DNA of 64,000 bases, taken from Streptomyces sp. CB02414. Lineage in GTDB: Bacteria; Actinomycetota; Actinomycetes; Streptomycetales; Streptomycetaceae. The translations under genes and the position numbers were made by a program. Positions 55,301 through 62,947 of the stretch are shown piece by piece. Within the stretch, counting starts at the first letter, position 1, and every line of letters begins with the position of its first letter. The notes below the pieces were generated by a model that was not told where the DNA came from, did no database searches, and was given only the letters and a program-made list of their open reading frames with translations. The stretch covers positions 682,001-746,000 of the forward strand of contig NZ_LIPF01000002.1 in assembly GCF_001905385.1 (NCBI RefSeq). The letters are read 5' to 3'.

Positions 55301-55553
55301 CGAGGTCGGCCTCGCCTCGCCCGTTGGCGTCGGTGCGTCCCGCGTTTACCTCGTGCTTCCGACCGGCCGCGGTGCCGGTGCGCTGCTCGGGCGGCGCGCT
55401 GTCGGCCCAGGGCGCGGCCTGGGCGGAGTGCACGAACGGCGTCAGCCCGGGCGGCGGCAGCAGGGTGGCGCCCAGCGCCAGCAGCAGGCTGCCGGACGTC
55501 AGGACGACGGCACGCGTGGCGCGCCCGGAGCGGTGGCGGGGGCGGCTGGGCAC
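46389..55553 (-). CDS. giant secreted WapA/RHS-repeat protein with DNA/RNA non-specific endonuclease tip
   Basis: A 3054-residue protein. A Sec signal peptide covers about residues 1-45 (ending HSAQA). A DNRLRE-like module lies near 385-490 (VQNSWPDSNF, TVTWDNRPP), followed by beta-sandwich segments to about 850. RHS/YD repeats begin near 850, are interrupted by a LamG-type lectin domain (about 1010-1235), and run to about 2600. The core ends RWYDPAAGGFSSRDSW. A Gly-rich and polyproline linker precedes the tip (about 2860-3054), which has HRGHLLARQLGG with the catalytic His near 2971 and NDLRNLVP. GTG 55553 has AGGAG 5 nt upstream. The frame opens at GTG 55589. The role is intercellular competition. 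Confidence 0.92.
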   Translation of the reverse strand: MPSRPRHRSGRATRAVVLTSGSLLLALGATLLPPPGLTPFVHSAQAAPWADSAPPEQRTGTAAGRKHEVNAGRTDANGRGEADLADLAVDEDALALHDPGAAFTPVEPKISTPALAPRTTDADPQAPTGYDPAAGVELPGERTVNSKEFRNTDGTRTTRVYTEQVHFQDADGTWQPIDTSLVPAADAKGAPERAKAGSDRLAAAADDTGLTLARRGDDPQLATLRVDEGRHEVGFGLSGASGAEADVRDDSAHYADVRPDSDLVLEAEHGAVKETIVLNSPDAPAEWTFPLHLDGLTPSLDAHGAVLLKDTAGQVQAVVPKGWMEDSGHDAQTGGPALSGDVDYRLVESDGHWSLKVLLDEAWLDSPDRVYPVQVDPSVEDIDDNGDSFVQNSWPDSNFAGDDELKVGSYDAGTSRAISYLKFDNVTSRLKNRYILDADLGLYNVWSSSCSAQKMTVHRVTGSWSSTTVTWDNRPPSFNHLIASDSFAYGENCGGSKWRVLDLGKKGTDLIEGWVNGSIANQGLALWADFDTSGPWKRFGSANSSNKPYLSVTHSPWGAQYTVGSQTAPLTGGQSGEVSVKVKNLGDFTWEPLGWNEVRLGTRVRNYSTGALMGQAAFTRLNERLTPGDDTTLSARIPPLPPGKYKVNFDMQRLRDQKWFSSESVPVTTVTVTSQDVGPRITNVYPTPGGQVGSLTPALFTGSESVDHYPSGAGIEHWFEVCAGTEKAPTDCVNSGWTGKRTWNVPAGKLTWGKQYLWRVKARENGLSTPLSPFYTFTTAVEQPAVTSHLGGQGPGGSGREIDPGIGNYTTTDTDATVATVGPGLTVTRTYNSRDPRADNAFGAGWSTRYDMRIEPDDDGTGNVVATLPTGRQVRFGKNPDGTYAPPYGSFSTLTATTGGGWRLTDKEQTDYVFDAGGRLTGVTDYRGRAQSLTYDANDDLTTVTATGGRALHLTWAGGHVATVSTDPPTPGADPLTWEYTYDGDRLTLVCGPEDTLGACTTYGYGDGSHHRTVVHDAGPFSYWRLDEKDGATDAASDLPLDRDEHAATYRDVTLGGAGALAGSPDTSAAFNGSTSYVQLPDQVVSDTPYLTAELWFRTTGSGVLLSYQDHTLEEATTGKYTPALYVGTDGKLRGEFWNGTSAPLTSAAPVNDGAWHHAALTAAGNTQTLYLDGKKTASLSGEITQYDQRFVYLGAGYWKNWPATTGTVGHFTGDIDEAAVYSRPLGARTVAEHHAAADVAQQLTKVTRPDGRVHAEVAYDTVHDRVSSYTDAHGGTYRLSDLAVTGTEGAPATDDQPAVAGTTTLTVTVTGPGEGKSGYTYDPLQGNRLIAQTDALGHTARFAYDTGGFLAATTGPDGSVTRFGNDERGNRISQTTCRETGDDGTCHTSYNSYFLNADDPLDPRNDQLTAVRDARSASATDDTYKTTHAYDAHGDRTSTTTPAGTESFTFTDGTETAVGGGTVPAGLLATSTDARGAVTRRQYTAAGDLAKVTDPRGAVTEYTYDALGRETGAKAVSDAHPDGVTTTTTYDGESRPLTVTGPVTTNRVTGTEHRARTTYTYDDDGRVLTESVADLLGGDTARTTKRAYDTHGRLAVLTGPEGAEETYTYDIQGRQTSRTLPGDRTFRYTYTALGSLATVTLTDFTGDPGDPSDPRDVVLDSYAYDQAGRLAEHTDAMGRTTRHTYYDDGLPAQEILTGFHDPDGTTRDLVLSDRSYDAAGHLVRETTGDGAVTTAYEVDAAGRVTAEVLDPGGLARRTAYTYDAGGAVRTVTRTGAGGARTEKVTYDRDTTGDLTRQTVENGTADLVTTYEVDDRGLVVATTGPRGNATGADPAAFTTEHAYDVLGRPVLTREAPVTAETRQTEAVTVRPATTVGYNAFGETTDVRDPNGHVTHTAYDRAGRATSTTLPDYTPARATSALPGTATRAYDAAGNLVSETDPLGRVTSYAYDQLGNLARVTLPAPEEGAPAPVSTFTYDLLGEQLSATGPTGVRTEATYDDLGRQITSTVLERRPAPGAFTTTYTYDDAGNLRSTKSPTGLTTTGTYNAAGDPLTITDTAGGVTAYGYGPTGLPTSATTPQGRTTSTTYDPAGRVTQVRDEDGAGTVLRTTTSAYDAAGNPVAVTDALGHTVHQTFDAAGRLTELVEPVDADTSITTTYGYDAAGNRTRLTDGRNNTTWYGFTSRNRLESVLEPATEAHPDAADRTWTTVYDAVGLPVKELQPGGVTVERTFDALGRVTRSTGSGAEAATSPDTYGYDATGNLISASAPGGTNTYTYDDRGNLLSADGPSGTATFTYDEESRLTGRTDAAGDGTFGYDAAGRLGTVSDPLTKTTRTYNYDTASRLTSVAYGGTGATRVYTYDPLDRVTSDTLKAPGGTTTASAAYDYDAASRLTGETTTGTVGAGSQSYGYDWAGRLTGWTAADGTETAYTWDAAGNRTGAGGVTATYDARNRLLAAGDVTYTYAARGSRTGSSDASGTHSAQFDALGRMVSADGTAYRYDALGRLVRQGDASLTYADQSNDPVATAAGPVFRDPSGEALSTAHPDGTNAAALLSNLHGDIVGAFTAATGTVAGSKGYSPFGEVTGSAGSTGPLGYQGEYTDPGTGQVNMHARWYDPAAGGFSSRDSWTLSPAPSVNANRYTYAGGSPLLNTDPSGHDTCFLGVCVDTDWISKGIDEAERYANSAGRAAKSGVRWIARHPGKVLRFAGKRALGPIGWAWDAYDLYRSLTNKPRTHFAPIRPYNNYSTGPYRGSQVSPGGGYRIGYLGSGGGGGGGYGPGGGLGPCVYGCVDAGPPPPPPPPPWADMIADALRKEAPKPPSKAEVDPEHEKFVDDSFTTSVKDLVPPTPYEATTPGFAAEYDKSRWLTPSSDYEFDTATDSPVRRENCRKGNTAVHYLPLDSLGRAQGVVACLNKGDYNYVSTEKVDGHLGVESEWVLDSKDTRIIGSPTQYPVDYNHIPQGYRGSAGLHRGHLLARQLGGDGNDLRNLVPLHARANTPRMSKYESALEKRVQTGETIFYQVTAHYSGDNKAPDYLTLKWAGNLKGAGSARIDNVP

Positions 55554-56009
55554 GGAACTCCTTGGAACCACAAGGCCGATCGCCCGCACGTGGGGCGATC
55601 GGCCGGAAGCAGGGGGCCGGGTGCGCTCGTACCGGAAGAGGCGGGAGGCACCCGGGCGGCGTACACGCTAGATGATCAGGCGGCCACTGAACCATGACCA
55701 TGACAACGGATTTATAACGACATCCCCCGACATGACCACCCTCCACAGGCCGGTCACAGGATCTCCAGAGGGGCCGCTACCCTCCCTGACCTGCGATAAA
55801 CAAATTCAGCCAGGGCTCAGCAAGCCACCGGATCCGCCCTCCGACCGTGATCAAGTCGAGACGATCACCTGGATAACCTGCGGCGTCATCGTGTGGAGCG
55901 GGCATTCCCCCACAGCGGTCCACACCTCCGTCACGAGGCCCGGGCGGCACTTTTGCGCCAATCGGAACCTCCGTACGGCCGCAGTGAAGTGAAGGGCAGT
56001 CAGGCAGTC
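55554..56009. promoter_or_regulatory. divergent region between the WapA-like and FG-GAP genes, with 12-bp hairpin
   Basis: GGCCGATCGCCC at 55574-55585 and GGGCGATCGGCC at 55593-55604 pair perfectly around a 7-nt loop, just before the ribosome binding site of the toxin gene on the minus strand. Further right, around 55700-55760, is an AT-rich patch (TATAAAT on the minus strand) likely to hold the promoters. No gene is supported here. Confidence 0.45.
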
Positions 56010-57566
56010 ATGGCCGAAGAGAAAGCGTCCAAGCGCCGTCCCCGGGTCTGGTACGCGGCCGTCGCACTGCTGGTCTGCGCGGCCGGTGCGGGCGCGGCCG
56101 TCCTCACCGCCGGGTCGGGCGGCGCCGCGGCACCGTACGACCTCAACGGCGACGGCAAGCCCGACCTGGTCGTCGGTCTGCCCGGCAACTCGGTCGGCGG
56201 CCACCCACGGGCCGGTTCGGTCGTGATCGCGAACGGCACCTCCACCGGGCCCGCGAGCACCTCGGTCCGCATCGACCAGGACTCCCCCGGCGTGGGCGGC
56301 GCCTCCGAGGCCGACGACGGCTTCGGCCAGTCCGTCGCCAGTTGCGACTTCGACGCGGACGGCTACGCGGACCTGGCGGTGTCCTCACCCCTGGAGATGA
56401 TGGGCACCACCGAGGGCGCCGGCATGCTCAGCGTGCACTACGGCGGCTCCGGGGGCATTTACAACGGGACCACCGAGACCTTCTCCGAGGACACCGCCGC
56501 CTACCCCGGAACGGTCGGCTGGGACGAGGTCTTCACCTACTCGCTCGCCGCCGGCGACGTGAACGGTGACGGCTACTGCGACCTGGCCGTCGGCCAGCCC
56601 CTCGACCTCGCTGGCGGCAAGTCCAACGCCGGCACCATCAAGCTCATGCACGGCACCGCCTCCGGCCTCAACGCCGCCGACACCGTCCAGCTCGACCAGA
56701 ACACGGCCAACGTGCCCGGCGCCCCCGAGGCCGAGGACCGCTTCGGGGAACGGATGGCGGTGGGCGACGTCAACGGCGACGGCATCGGTGACCTCGTGGT
56801 GGCGACCATCGGCGAGCAGATCTCCGGAAGTTCGGACCGCGGCTCGCTGCACGTGCTGTCCGGCCCCATCGACGACGCCCCGGCCGACAGCGACTACGTC
56901 GACTCGGGCAACGTCACCGGCATCGGCGAGTTCGCGGGCAGCGCCCTGGCGGTGGGCCACTTCGACGACGACGCGTACGCGGACGTGGCCGTCGGCGTGT
57001 CCGACGAGCAGGCCGGCGACAAGGGCGCCGCAGGCCGCCTCGCCGTCCTCTACGGCGACGCGCACGGACTGTCCGCCAACAGCCGCGTGAAGCTCTTCGA
57101 CCAGGACACCCCCGGGATCGCGGGCGCCCCCGAGACCGAGGACTACTTCGCCGGCTCCCTCGCCGCGGGCGACTTCGACGGGGACGGCGTGGACGACCTG
57201 GTGGTCGGCATGCGAAGTGAGGCCATCGGCTCGGCCAAGGGCTCGGGGGCGGCCCTGGTCCTCTTCGGCAACGCCACCGGGGGCATCACCACGAAGGGCG
57301 CGGTGTGGGTCGACCAGGACACGGCGGGTGTGCCCGGAGTCGTGTCCGAGGGCGACCATTTCGGCTGGACGGTCGGAGCCCTGGACACCGACGGCAACGG
57401 CCGGGTCGAGCCCCTGGTCGGCGCTCCCGGCAACAGCGCCGGCACGGTCACCGTGCTCAAGGTGAGGCCCGGCACGCTGGAGTCGGCCAAGGCCCTCGCC
57501 GAGGTCGACCTGGGGTGGGCGGCGGGCAGCGACGGTGACGCGTTCGGTGTCGCCCTGCCGCACTGA
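56010..57566 (+). CDS. FG-GAP repeat beta-propeller surface protein
   Basis: A 518-residue protein with a basic start, a membrane helix at about 15-40 (WYAAVALLVCAAGAGAAVLTAG, signal peptide or anchor), then seven FG-GAP repeats, each with a calcium loop: LNGDGKPDLVVG, DADGYADLAVS, VNGDGYCDLAVG, VNGDGIGDLVVA, DDDAYADVAVG, DGDGVDDLVVG and DTDGNGRVEPLVG. Seven blades give a complete integrin-alpha-type propeller. ATG 56010 is chosen because the hydrophobic segment starts soon after. The frame is open to 55893. No catalytic domain is attached, so binding or adhesion is likely. Confidence 0.9.
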   Translation: MAEEKASKRRPRVWYAAVALLVCAAGAGAAVLTAGSGGAAAPYDLNGDGKPDLVVGLPGNSVGGHPRAGSVVIANGTSTGPASTSVRIDQDSPGVGGASEADDGFGQSVASCDFDADGYADLAVSSPLEMMGTTEGAGMLSVHYGGSGGIYNGTTETFSEDTAAYPGTVGWDEVFTYSLAAGDVNGDGYCDLAVGQPLDLAGGKSNAGTIKLMHGTASGLNAADTVQLDQNTANVPGAPEAEDRFGERMAVGDVNGDGIGDLVVATIGEQISGSSDRGSLHVLSGPIDDAPADSDYVDSGNVTGIGEFAGSALAVGHFDDDAYADVAVGVSDEQAGDKGAAGRLAVLYGDAHGLSANSRVKLFDQDTPGIAGAPETEDYFAGSLAAGDFDGDGVDDLVVGMRSEAIGSAKGSGAALVLFGNATGGITTKGAVWVDQDTAGVPGVVSEGDHFGWTVGALDTDGNGRVEPLVGAPGNSAGTVTVLKVRPGTLESAKALAEVDLGWAAGSDGDAFGVALPH

Positions 57567-57584
57567 CCTGCCTGCGGCGCGGCG

Positions 57585-58244
57585 TCACGCCCGCAGATAC
57601 GCCAGCACCGCCAGCACCCTGCGATGCGTGTCGTCCGCCGGGGGCAGGTCGAGCTTGGTGAGGATGCTGCCGATGTGCTTGCCCACGGCCGCATCGGAGA
57701 CGACGAGCCGGCGGGCGATCGCGCCGTTCGATTTGCCCTCGGCGATCAGTGCCAGGACCTCCCGCTCGCGCGGGCTGAGCCGCTCCAGGGGGTCCCGGCG
57801 GCGGCGGAGCAACTGGCGTACCACTTCCGGGTCGACGACCGTGCCGCCGTCCGCCACGCCGACCAGCGCGTCGACGAACTCCTCGACCTGGCCGACACGG
57901 TCCTTGAGCAGGTAGCCGACACCCGTGCCGTCGCCGGAGTCCAGCAACTCGGCGGCGTAGGACCGCTGTACGTACTGGCTGAGTACGAGCACGGGCAGAC
58001 CGGGACGCCGCTCCCGCAGCTCCACCGCCGCGCGCAGGCCCTCGTCCTGGAAGCCGGGCGGCATGCGGACGTCCGTCACGACGGCGTCCGGAGCGTGTTC
58101 GCCGACGGCCGCGACCAGCGCCTCCGCGTCGCCCACGGACGCCACGACCTCGTGGCCGAAGCGGGCGAGCAGACCGGCCAGACCGTCCCGCAGCAGGACG
58201 CTGTCCTCGGCCAGTACTACGCGAAGCGTTCGGTCCACTCGCAA
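57585..58244 (-). CDS. NarL/LuxR-type response regulator
   Basis: A 219-residue response regulator. The receiver domain has acidic Glu13/Asp14 ([14 protein letters not shown]), phospho-acceptor Asp58 (VVTDVRMPP), and Lys in YLLKDRV. The C-terminal LuxR helix-turn-helix is [25 protein letters not shown] and later [15 protein letters not shown] 58244 has GGAG 5 nt upstream. GTG 58238 would be two codons shorter. It overlaps the kinase gene end by 28 bp. The partner kinase and divergent ABC genes suggest it controls that transporter. Confidence 0.95.
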   Translation of the reverse strand: MRVDRTLRVVLAEDSVLLRDGLAGLLARFGHEVVASVGDAEALVAAVGEHAPDAVVTDVRMPPGFQDEGLRAAVELRERRPGLPVLVLSQYVQRSYAAELLDSGDGTGVGYLLKDRVGQVEEFVDALVGVADGGTVVDPEVVRQLLRRRRDPLERLSPREREVLALIAEGKSNGAIARRLVVSDAAVGKHIGSILTKLDLPPADDTHRRVLAVLAYLRA

Positions 58245-59542
58245 GGAATCTCCACGCGCAACAGGGTCGGTCCGCCCGGCGGGCTGGACAGCGAGATTCT
58301 GCCATCCAGGACCGACACCCGGTCGGCGAGCCCGGTCAGGCCGCTGCCCCCACGAGTCCGCGCACCGGTACCGGCCTCCGTACCTGCCTCGGCACCGCCC
58401 CGGCCGTCGTCGTGGATCTCCAGGTGCAGTCGGCCGTCGCGGTGCCCGCCGGTCACCCGGGCCCGGTCGGCGCCACTGTGCCTGGCCACGTTGGCGAGGG
58501 CCTCGCAAACCACGAAGTAGGCGGCGGCCTCGACGGCCTGGGGCAGCCGGCCGGGCAGTTCCAGGCGCACGTCCACGGGGACGGCGGAGCGGTCGGCGGC
58601 GTCGTCGACGGCCGCCGTCAGGCCGTGGTCGGCGAGGACCTTGGGGTGGATGCCGTGGATCAGCTCGCGCAGTTCCTCCAGGGCCCTGCCCGCCTCCCCG
58701 TGGGCCTTGGCCAGCTGGTCGGCGAGCGGGCCGGGCGGCGCGTCGAGGCGGGCCAGGCCCAGTGTCATCGTCAGGGCGACCAGGCGCTGTTGGGCGCCGT
58801 CGTGCAGGTCGCGTTCGATCCGGCGGCGTTCGGCCTCGAAGGCGTCCACCAACCGGACGCGGGAGCGGGTGAGTTCGACGACGCGTGCGTCCAGGTCCGC
58901 CTCGCGCGGGCCGCCCAGGAGTACGCGGGTGAGGGCGGCGCGTGCGCCCGCCGCCAGGGCCAGCGCGTACGCGCCCAGGATGAGCAGCAGCAGCCCGAGG
59001 ACCGCCGCGCCGCACGCCGTCGGCCAGGTGGTGACCGTCCACAGCTTGAGCACCTTCGCCTCCTCGCCGTCGCCGACGGTGGCCATCAGGAGAGGGGTGG
59101 CGGCGGTGGCCAGCGGGAAGGTGAGGGCGGCGGTGACGAGGAGGGCGTCCAGCGGCCAGAGGACGGTGGCGAGCAGCAGGGCGTGGCCCAGGTCCCGCCA
59201 GGTCGCGGGCTCGCGCAGGCGGGTGGTGAGCCAGGGCCAGGGGCCGGTGGCGGCGGGCTGCCGCCGGGGCGGGCCGGGGGCGGGGGCGTCGTCGGCCAGG
59301 CGCAGCCGGAGCCTTTCCAGGCGGGCCACGGGCAGGCCCGCGAGGGCGGTGAGCACCAGCAGCGGGAGACCCACGACGACGACGGAGAGGACTCCCCCGA
59401 CGGTCACCAGGACCACCAGCCCCACCAGGGTCACGGCGCCGGTCACCGCACCGGTCAGCAGGTGGGCGACGGCGCGCCAGGGCCAAGCCGACAACAGGAA
59501 GCCGGGGGCGGACATGGCCTGCCACACGTTTCGAGGGCGCAT
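58217..59542 (-). CDS. sensor histidine kinase (HisKA_3, NarL partner)
   Basis: A 441-residue membrane kinase. The N-terminal half holds four hydrophobic regions (about 30-70, 120-155, 175-200) in the short Sensor-domain arrangement typical of Streptomyces. His247 in [15 protein letters not shown] is the phosphorylation site. The HATPase has the N box [13 protein letters not shown] and the G1 box IHDDGRGG, then [15 protein letters not shown] 59542 has GGTGAT upstream. The wide frame to 60313 is antisense to the ABC gene and not real. Confidence 0.95.
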   Translation of the reverse strand: MRPRNVWQAMSAPGFLLSAWPWRAVAHLLTGAVTGAVTLVGLVVLVTVGGVLSVVVVGLPLLVLTALAGLPVARLERLRLRLADDAPAPGPPRRQPAATGPWPWLTTRLREPATWRDLGHALLLATVLWPLDALLVTAALTFPLATAATPLLMATVGDGEEAKVLKLWTVTTWPTACGAAVLGLLLLILGAYALALAAGARAALTRVLLGGPREADLDARVVELTRSRVRLVDAFEAERRRIERDLHDGAQQRLVALTMTLGLARLDAPPGPLADQLAKAHGEAGRALEELRELIHGIHPKVLADHGLTAAVDDAADRSAVPVDVRLELPGRLPQAVEAAAYFVVCEALANVARHSGADRARVTGGHRDGRLHLEIHDDGRGGAEAGTEAGTGARTRGGSGLTGLADRVSVLDGRISLSSPPGGPTLLRVEIPCEWTERFA

Positions 59543-59599
59543 GCGGATCACCGTAGGACCGCGGTGCGCGGCGGGGCCATCGGCCCAGGAGGAGTGATC

Positions 59600-59621
59600 G
59601 GGGTATGGCCTGCCATACCCC
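59600..59621. promoter_or_regulatory. 22-bp inverted repeat between the two-component and ABC genes
   Basis: GGGGTATGGC, CT, GCCATACCCC forms a perfect 10-bp arm palindrome, 58 bp from the kinase ATG and 86 bp from the ABC GTG. It is a strong candidate binding site for the response regulator controlling both units. Confidence 0.55.
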
Positions 59622-59707
59622 CGCTCTCGCCCCTGCCGCACTGCGCCGGTGACGCCCCGCGCGGTTGGCTGGAGGCACCGAGAAACCGAACGACGGGTGG
59701 GGTACGA

Positions 59708-60445
59708 GTGACCGACGACGCGATCCAGTTGCGCTCCGTGAGCAGGCGGTACGGGTCCGGCGACAGCGCCGTGACGGCCCTCGACGAGGTCTCCCTCGAC
59801 TTCCCGAGCGGCACCTTCACCGCCGTCATGGGCCCCTCCGGCTCGGGCAAGTCGACGCTGCTCCAGTGCGCCGCCGGCCTGGACCGGCCCACGTCGGGGT
59901 CGGTGGTCGTCGGCGGCACGGAGCTGACGGGGCTGAGCGAGCGGCGGCTGACACTGCTGCGCCGCGAGCGCATCGGCTTCGTCTTCCAGGCGTTCAACCT
60001 GCTGCCGTCCCTGACCGCCGCGCAGAACGTGGCGCTCCCCCTGCGCCTGGCCGGCCGCCGCCCCTCCCGGTCCCGGGTGCGCGAGGCGCTGGACCGGGTC
60101 GGCCTGGCCGACCGCGCCCGGCACCGGCCCACGGAGCTGTCGGGCGGCCAGCAGCAGCGGGTCGCACTGGCCCGCGCCCTGATCACCCGCCCCGAGGTGC
60201 TGTTCGCCGACGAGCCGACCGGCGCCCTGGACTCGCGGACCGGCCGCCAGGTACTGGCCCTGCTGCGCGGCATGGTCGACCGCGAGGGCCAGACGGTCGT
60301 CTTGGTCACGCACGATCCGGTGGCAGCGGCCTACGCCGATCGTGTGGTCTTCCTCGTGGACGGCCGGCCGGACGGCGAGCTGACCGGGGCGGGCGCCGAC
60401 GCCATCGCCACCCGCATGACCCGGCTGGAGGCCGCCCCGTGCTGA
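59708..60445 (+). CDS. ABC transporter ATP-binding protein (MacB/LolD-like)
   Basis: A 245-residue ATPase. It has Walker [10 protein letters not shown], a [16 protein letters not shown]-loop, signature [15 protein letters not shown], and Walker [13 protein letters not shown], with H-loop VLVTHDP. The GTG at 59708 (VTDDAIQL) is in register with the overlap to the permease: the two genes share 7 bp. Related systems extrude peptides or lipoproteins or sense cell-wall antibiotics. Confidence 0.96.
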   Translation: MTDDAIQLRSVSRRYGSGDSAVTALDEVSLDFPSGTFTAVMGPSGSGKSTLLQCAAGLDRPTSGSVVVGGTELTGLSERRLTLLRRERIGFVFQAFNLLPSLTAAQNVALPLRLAGRRPSRSRVREALDRVGLADRARHRPTELSGGQQQRVALARALITRPEVLFADEPTGALDSRTGRQVLALLRGMVDREGQTVVLVTHDPVAAAYADRVVFLVDGRPDGELTGAGADAIATRMTRLEAAPC

Positions 60446-62925
60446 CCGTCGCCCTCCACACCCTGCGCTCCCGCTGGACCACCTTCACCGGCAGCTTCGT
60501 CGCCCTGAGTCTGGGCGTCGCGCTGCTCACGGTGACGGGACTGGCACTCGCCTCCTCGTCGGCCGCGCCGGACCGGGCGCCGGAACGGTTCGCCGCCGCG
60601 CCCGTCGTGGTCCAAGGGCAGGACACGCTGCGGGTGCCGACGCCGGTCGGCGACCGTACGGAGAAGCTCGCCCGGCCGCGTGCCGTGCCCGCCGGGACGG
60701 TCGCCGTGCTGCGGCGGCTCGGGCGGGTCGTCGAGGACCGGTCCTTCCCGGTGCGTGTCGCGGGCGGGCCCGGAGAACGGACCGAGGACTGGCCTGGTGA
60801 CCTGGTGGGGCACCCGTGGTCCGTCGCCGCGTTCGCCCCGTACGAGATCGCCGCGGGCCGCGCGCCGCGCGCCGCCGGGGAGGTCGTCGTCAGCGGCGGC
60901 TGGGCCGCGCCCGGTGAACGGCTCCGTACGGACCGGGGCGTGGTCGAGGTCGTGGGCACCGTGCCCGACCGCGGCTTCGAGAACGCCGTCTTCTACACCG
61001 ACGCCCAGGCCGCCCGGCTCTCCCCGGTCAGCCTCCAACTCGTGGTCGAGGCGGACCCGTCAGCGGTGCGGGAGGCGGTGCGCGGCGACGCGGGCGTGCG
61101 GGTGCTGACCGGGGACGACCGCCGGGACGCCGACGCCCGTCCCGAGCGGGACCGCGAGGCGCTGACCGCGATGAACGCCCTGTTCGGCACGGCCGGTGGC
61201 GTCACCGCGTTCGTGTCGGTGTTCGTCGTGGCGTCCACCTTCGCCTTCGCGGTGGCGCAGCGGCGGCGGGAGTTCGGGCTGCTGCGCACCGCCGGGGCCA
61301 CGCCCGGGCAGGTGCGCCGGACGGTGCTGGCCGAGGGGCTGGCGGTGGGCGTCCTCGCGTCGGCGGCCGGCTGCGCGCTCGGGTCGTACGGCGCCCCGCA
61401 CCTGGCCGCATGGGTGGTCGACGAGGGCCTGGCACCGGCCTGGTTCACCATCGGCGACCACACGTGGCCGTACCACGCGGCCTTCTGGACGGGGCTGCTC
61501 GTCGCGCTGGGCGGCGTGGTCGCGGCGTCCTGGCGGGCCGGCCGGACCGCCCCCGCGCAAGCACTGCGCGAGGCGTCCATGGAAGCCCGGGGCATGACCC
61601 GGGGGCGGTGGCTGTGCGGCGTGGCCCTGCTGCTGACCGCGCTGGTGACGCTCACCGTCGCCCTCGTCGACAATCCCGGAGAGCTCCTGCACCGCAAGAC
61701 GTACGTGAGCCGCCCGATGCTGCTGATCAGCGCGGCGGCGCTGCTCGCCCCCGTCGTGGTGCGGCCTCTGACCCGGCTGCTGACCTGGCTGCCGGCCCGG
61801 CTCCCGGGGGCGGCGGGGATGCTGGTGCGGGAGAACGCCTCCGCCGGGGCGCGCCGTACGGCCGCCGTGGCGGCACCGGTACTGGTGACGGTCGCCCTCG
61901 CGGGTTCGCTCCTCGGCGCCACCGCGACACTGAACGAGGCCGGCGCCACCCAGGTGCGCGCCCGGACCGCCGCCGACTTCGTGGTCACGGCACCGGACGA
62001 CACCGGCTTCGACGCGGCTACGGTGAACCGGCTGCGCGCGGTGCCGGGAGCGGCCGCCGTCTCCCCGGCCTCCCCGACCGCCGTGTACATCCTGGAGGAG
62101 GACGTGGCCCTCATCGGCTCCGAAGCGCGTGCCGTCGCCGACCCCGCCGCGCTGGCGGCCACCACCCGGCTGCCGCTGGCGGCGGGGAAGGTGACCGACC
62201 TGGACGACGGCTCGATCATCGTCAACGAGGAGTGGGAGCGGCATTCGGTCGGCGAGCGCGTACGGGTGTGGCTCGGCGACGGCACGGAGAGGACGCTGCG
62301 CATCGCCGCCGTGATGCCCACCGGTACCGGCGACAACGGGGTCTACGTCACCTCCGCCAACGCGCCGGGCGCGCCGGTCGACCGGGTGGACGTCACCGTG
62401 GCGGCCGGCTCGGACGCCGATGCGGTGGCCGAGGCGCTGCGCGGGGCGGTGGGACCGGCCGGCGGTCAGGTGTCGGACCGGGTCGCATGGCTGGCGTCCG
62501 CGCACCCCGAGACCGGCACCACGACCCGGGCGGGCCTCCTCCTGGTCCTCGGCATCGCCCTGCTCTACACCGGGATCTCGCTGGTCAACACCATGGTGAT
62601 GGCCACCTCCGACCGGACGCGCGACCTGGCCGCACTGCGGCTGGCGGGTGCCACCAGGTGGCAGGTACTGCGGCTGACCGGCGCGGAGTCGCTGACGGTG
62701 GTGGCGGTCGGCGCGGTACTGGGACTGGTCGTGGCCGTCCTCAACCTCGCCGGGATGTGGGGCGCGCTGCGCCTGCTGTCCGTACACAGCACTCCCGACC
62801 TGCCGTGGACGGCGCTCGCTGGGGTGATCGGTACCTGCGCGGTACTGGCGGTGATCGCGTCGGTGCTGCCGGCGGCCCTGGCCCTGCGGCGCCGGGCGGT
62901 GCGACTGGCGGGAGCACGGGAGTGA
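60439..62925 (+). CDS. FtsX-family ABC transporter permease
   Basis: An 828-residue permease with duplicated FtsX/MacB_PCD halves. It has an N-terminal helix (LRSRWTTFTGSFVALSLGVALLTVTG), a large extracellular domain to about 235, a first FtsX core (FVSVFVVASTFAFAVAQRRREFGLLRTAGATPGQVR) and a second in the C-terminus (LYTGISLVNTMVMATSDRTRDLAALRLAGATRWQVLRL). GTG 60439 overlaps the ATPase stop region by 7 bp. The pair is controlled, by inference, by the divergent two-component system. The substrate is unknown; peptide antibiotic resistance or cell-wall stress is typical of this arrangement. Confidence 0.95.
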   Translation: MLTVALHTLRSRWTTFTGSFVALSLGVALLTVTGLALASSSAAPDRAPERFAAAPVVVQGQDTLRVPTPVGDRTEKLARPRAVPAGTVAVLRRLGRVVEDRSFPVRVAGGPGERTEDWPGDLVGHPWSVAAFAPYEIAAGRAPRAAGEVVVSGGWAAPGERLRTDRGVVEVVGTVPDRGFENAVFYTDAQAARLSPVSLQLVVEADPSAVREAVRGDAGVRVLTGDDRRDADARPERDREALTAMNALFGTAGGVTAFVSVFVVASTFAFAVAQRRREFGLLRTAGATPGQVRRTVLAEGLAVGVLASAAGCALGSYGAPHLAAWVVDEGLAPAWFTIGDHTWPYHAAFWTGLLVALGGVVAASWRAGRTAPAQALREASMEARGMTRGRWLCGVALLLTALVTLTVALVDNPGELLHRKTYVSRPMLLISAAALLAPVVVRPLTRLLTWLPARLPGAAGMLVRENASAGARRTAAVAAPVLVTVALAGSLLGATATLNEAGATQVRARTAADFVVTAPDDTGFDAATVNRLRAVPGAAAVSPASPTAVYILEEDVALIGSEARAVADPAALAATTRLPLAAGKVTDLDDGSIIVNEEWERHSVGERVRVWLGDGTERTLRIAAVMPTGTGDNGVYVTSANAPGAPVDRVDVTVAAGSDADAVAEALRGAVGPAGGQVSDRVAWLASAHPETGTTTRAGLLLVLGIALLYTGISLVNTMVMATSDRTRDLAALRLAGATRWQVLRLTGAESLTVVAVGAVLGLVVAVLNLAGMWGALRLLSVHSTPDLPWTALAGVIGTCAVLAVIASVLPAALALRRRAVRLAGARE

Positions 62926-62947
62926 CCTCGCACTCCCGCACGACGGC

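Noticed and set aside
46386-55697. A 3103-residue open frame on the plus strand opposite the WapA-like gene
   Set aside because: It is an antisense shadow produced by GC-biased codons. It is Val/Gly/Arg/Ala monotony with no domain, while the minus-strand frame has signal peptide, RHS, LamG and nuclease features.
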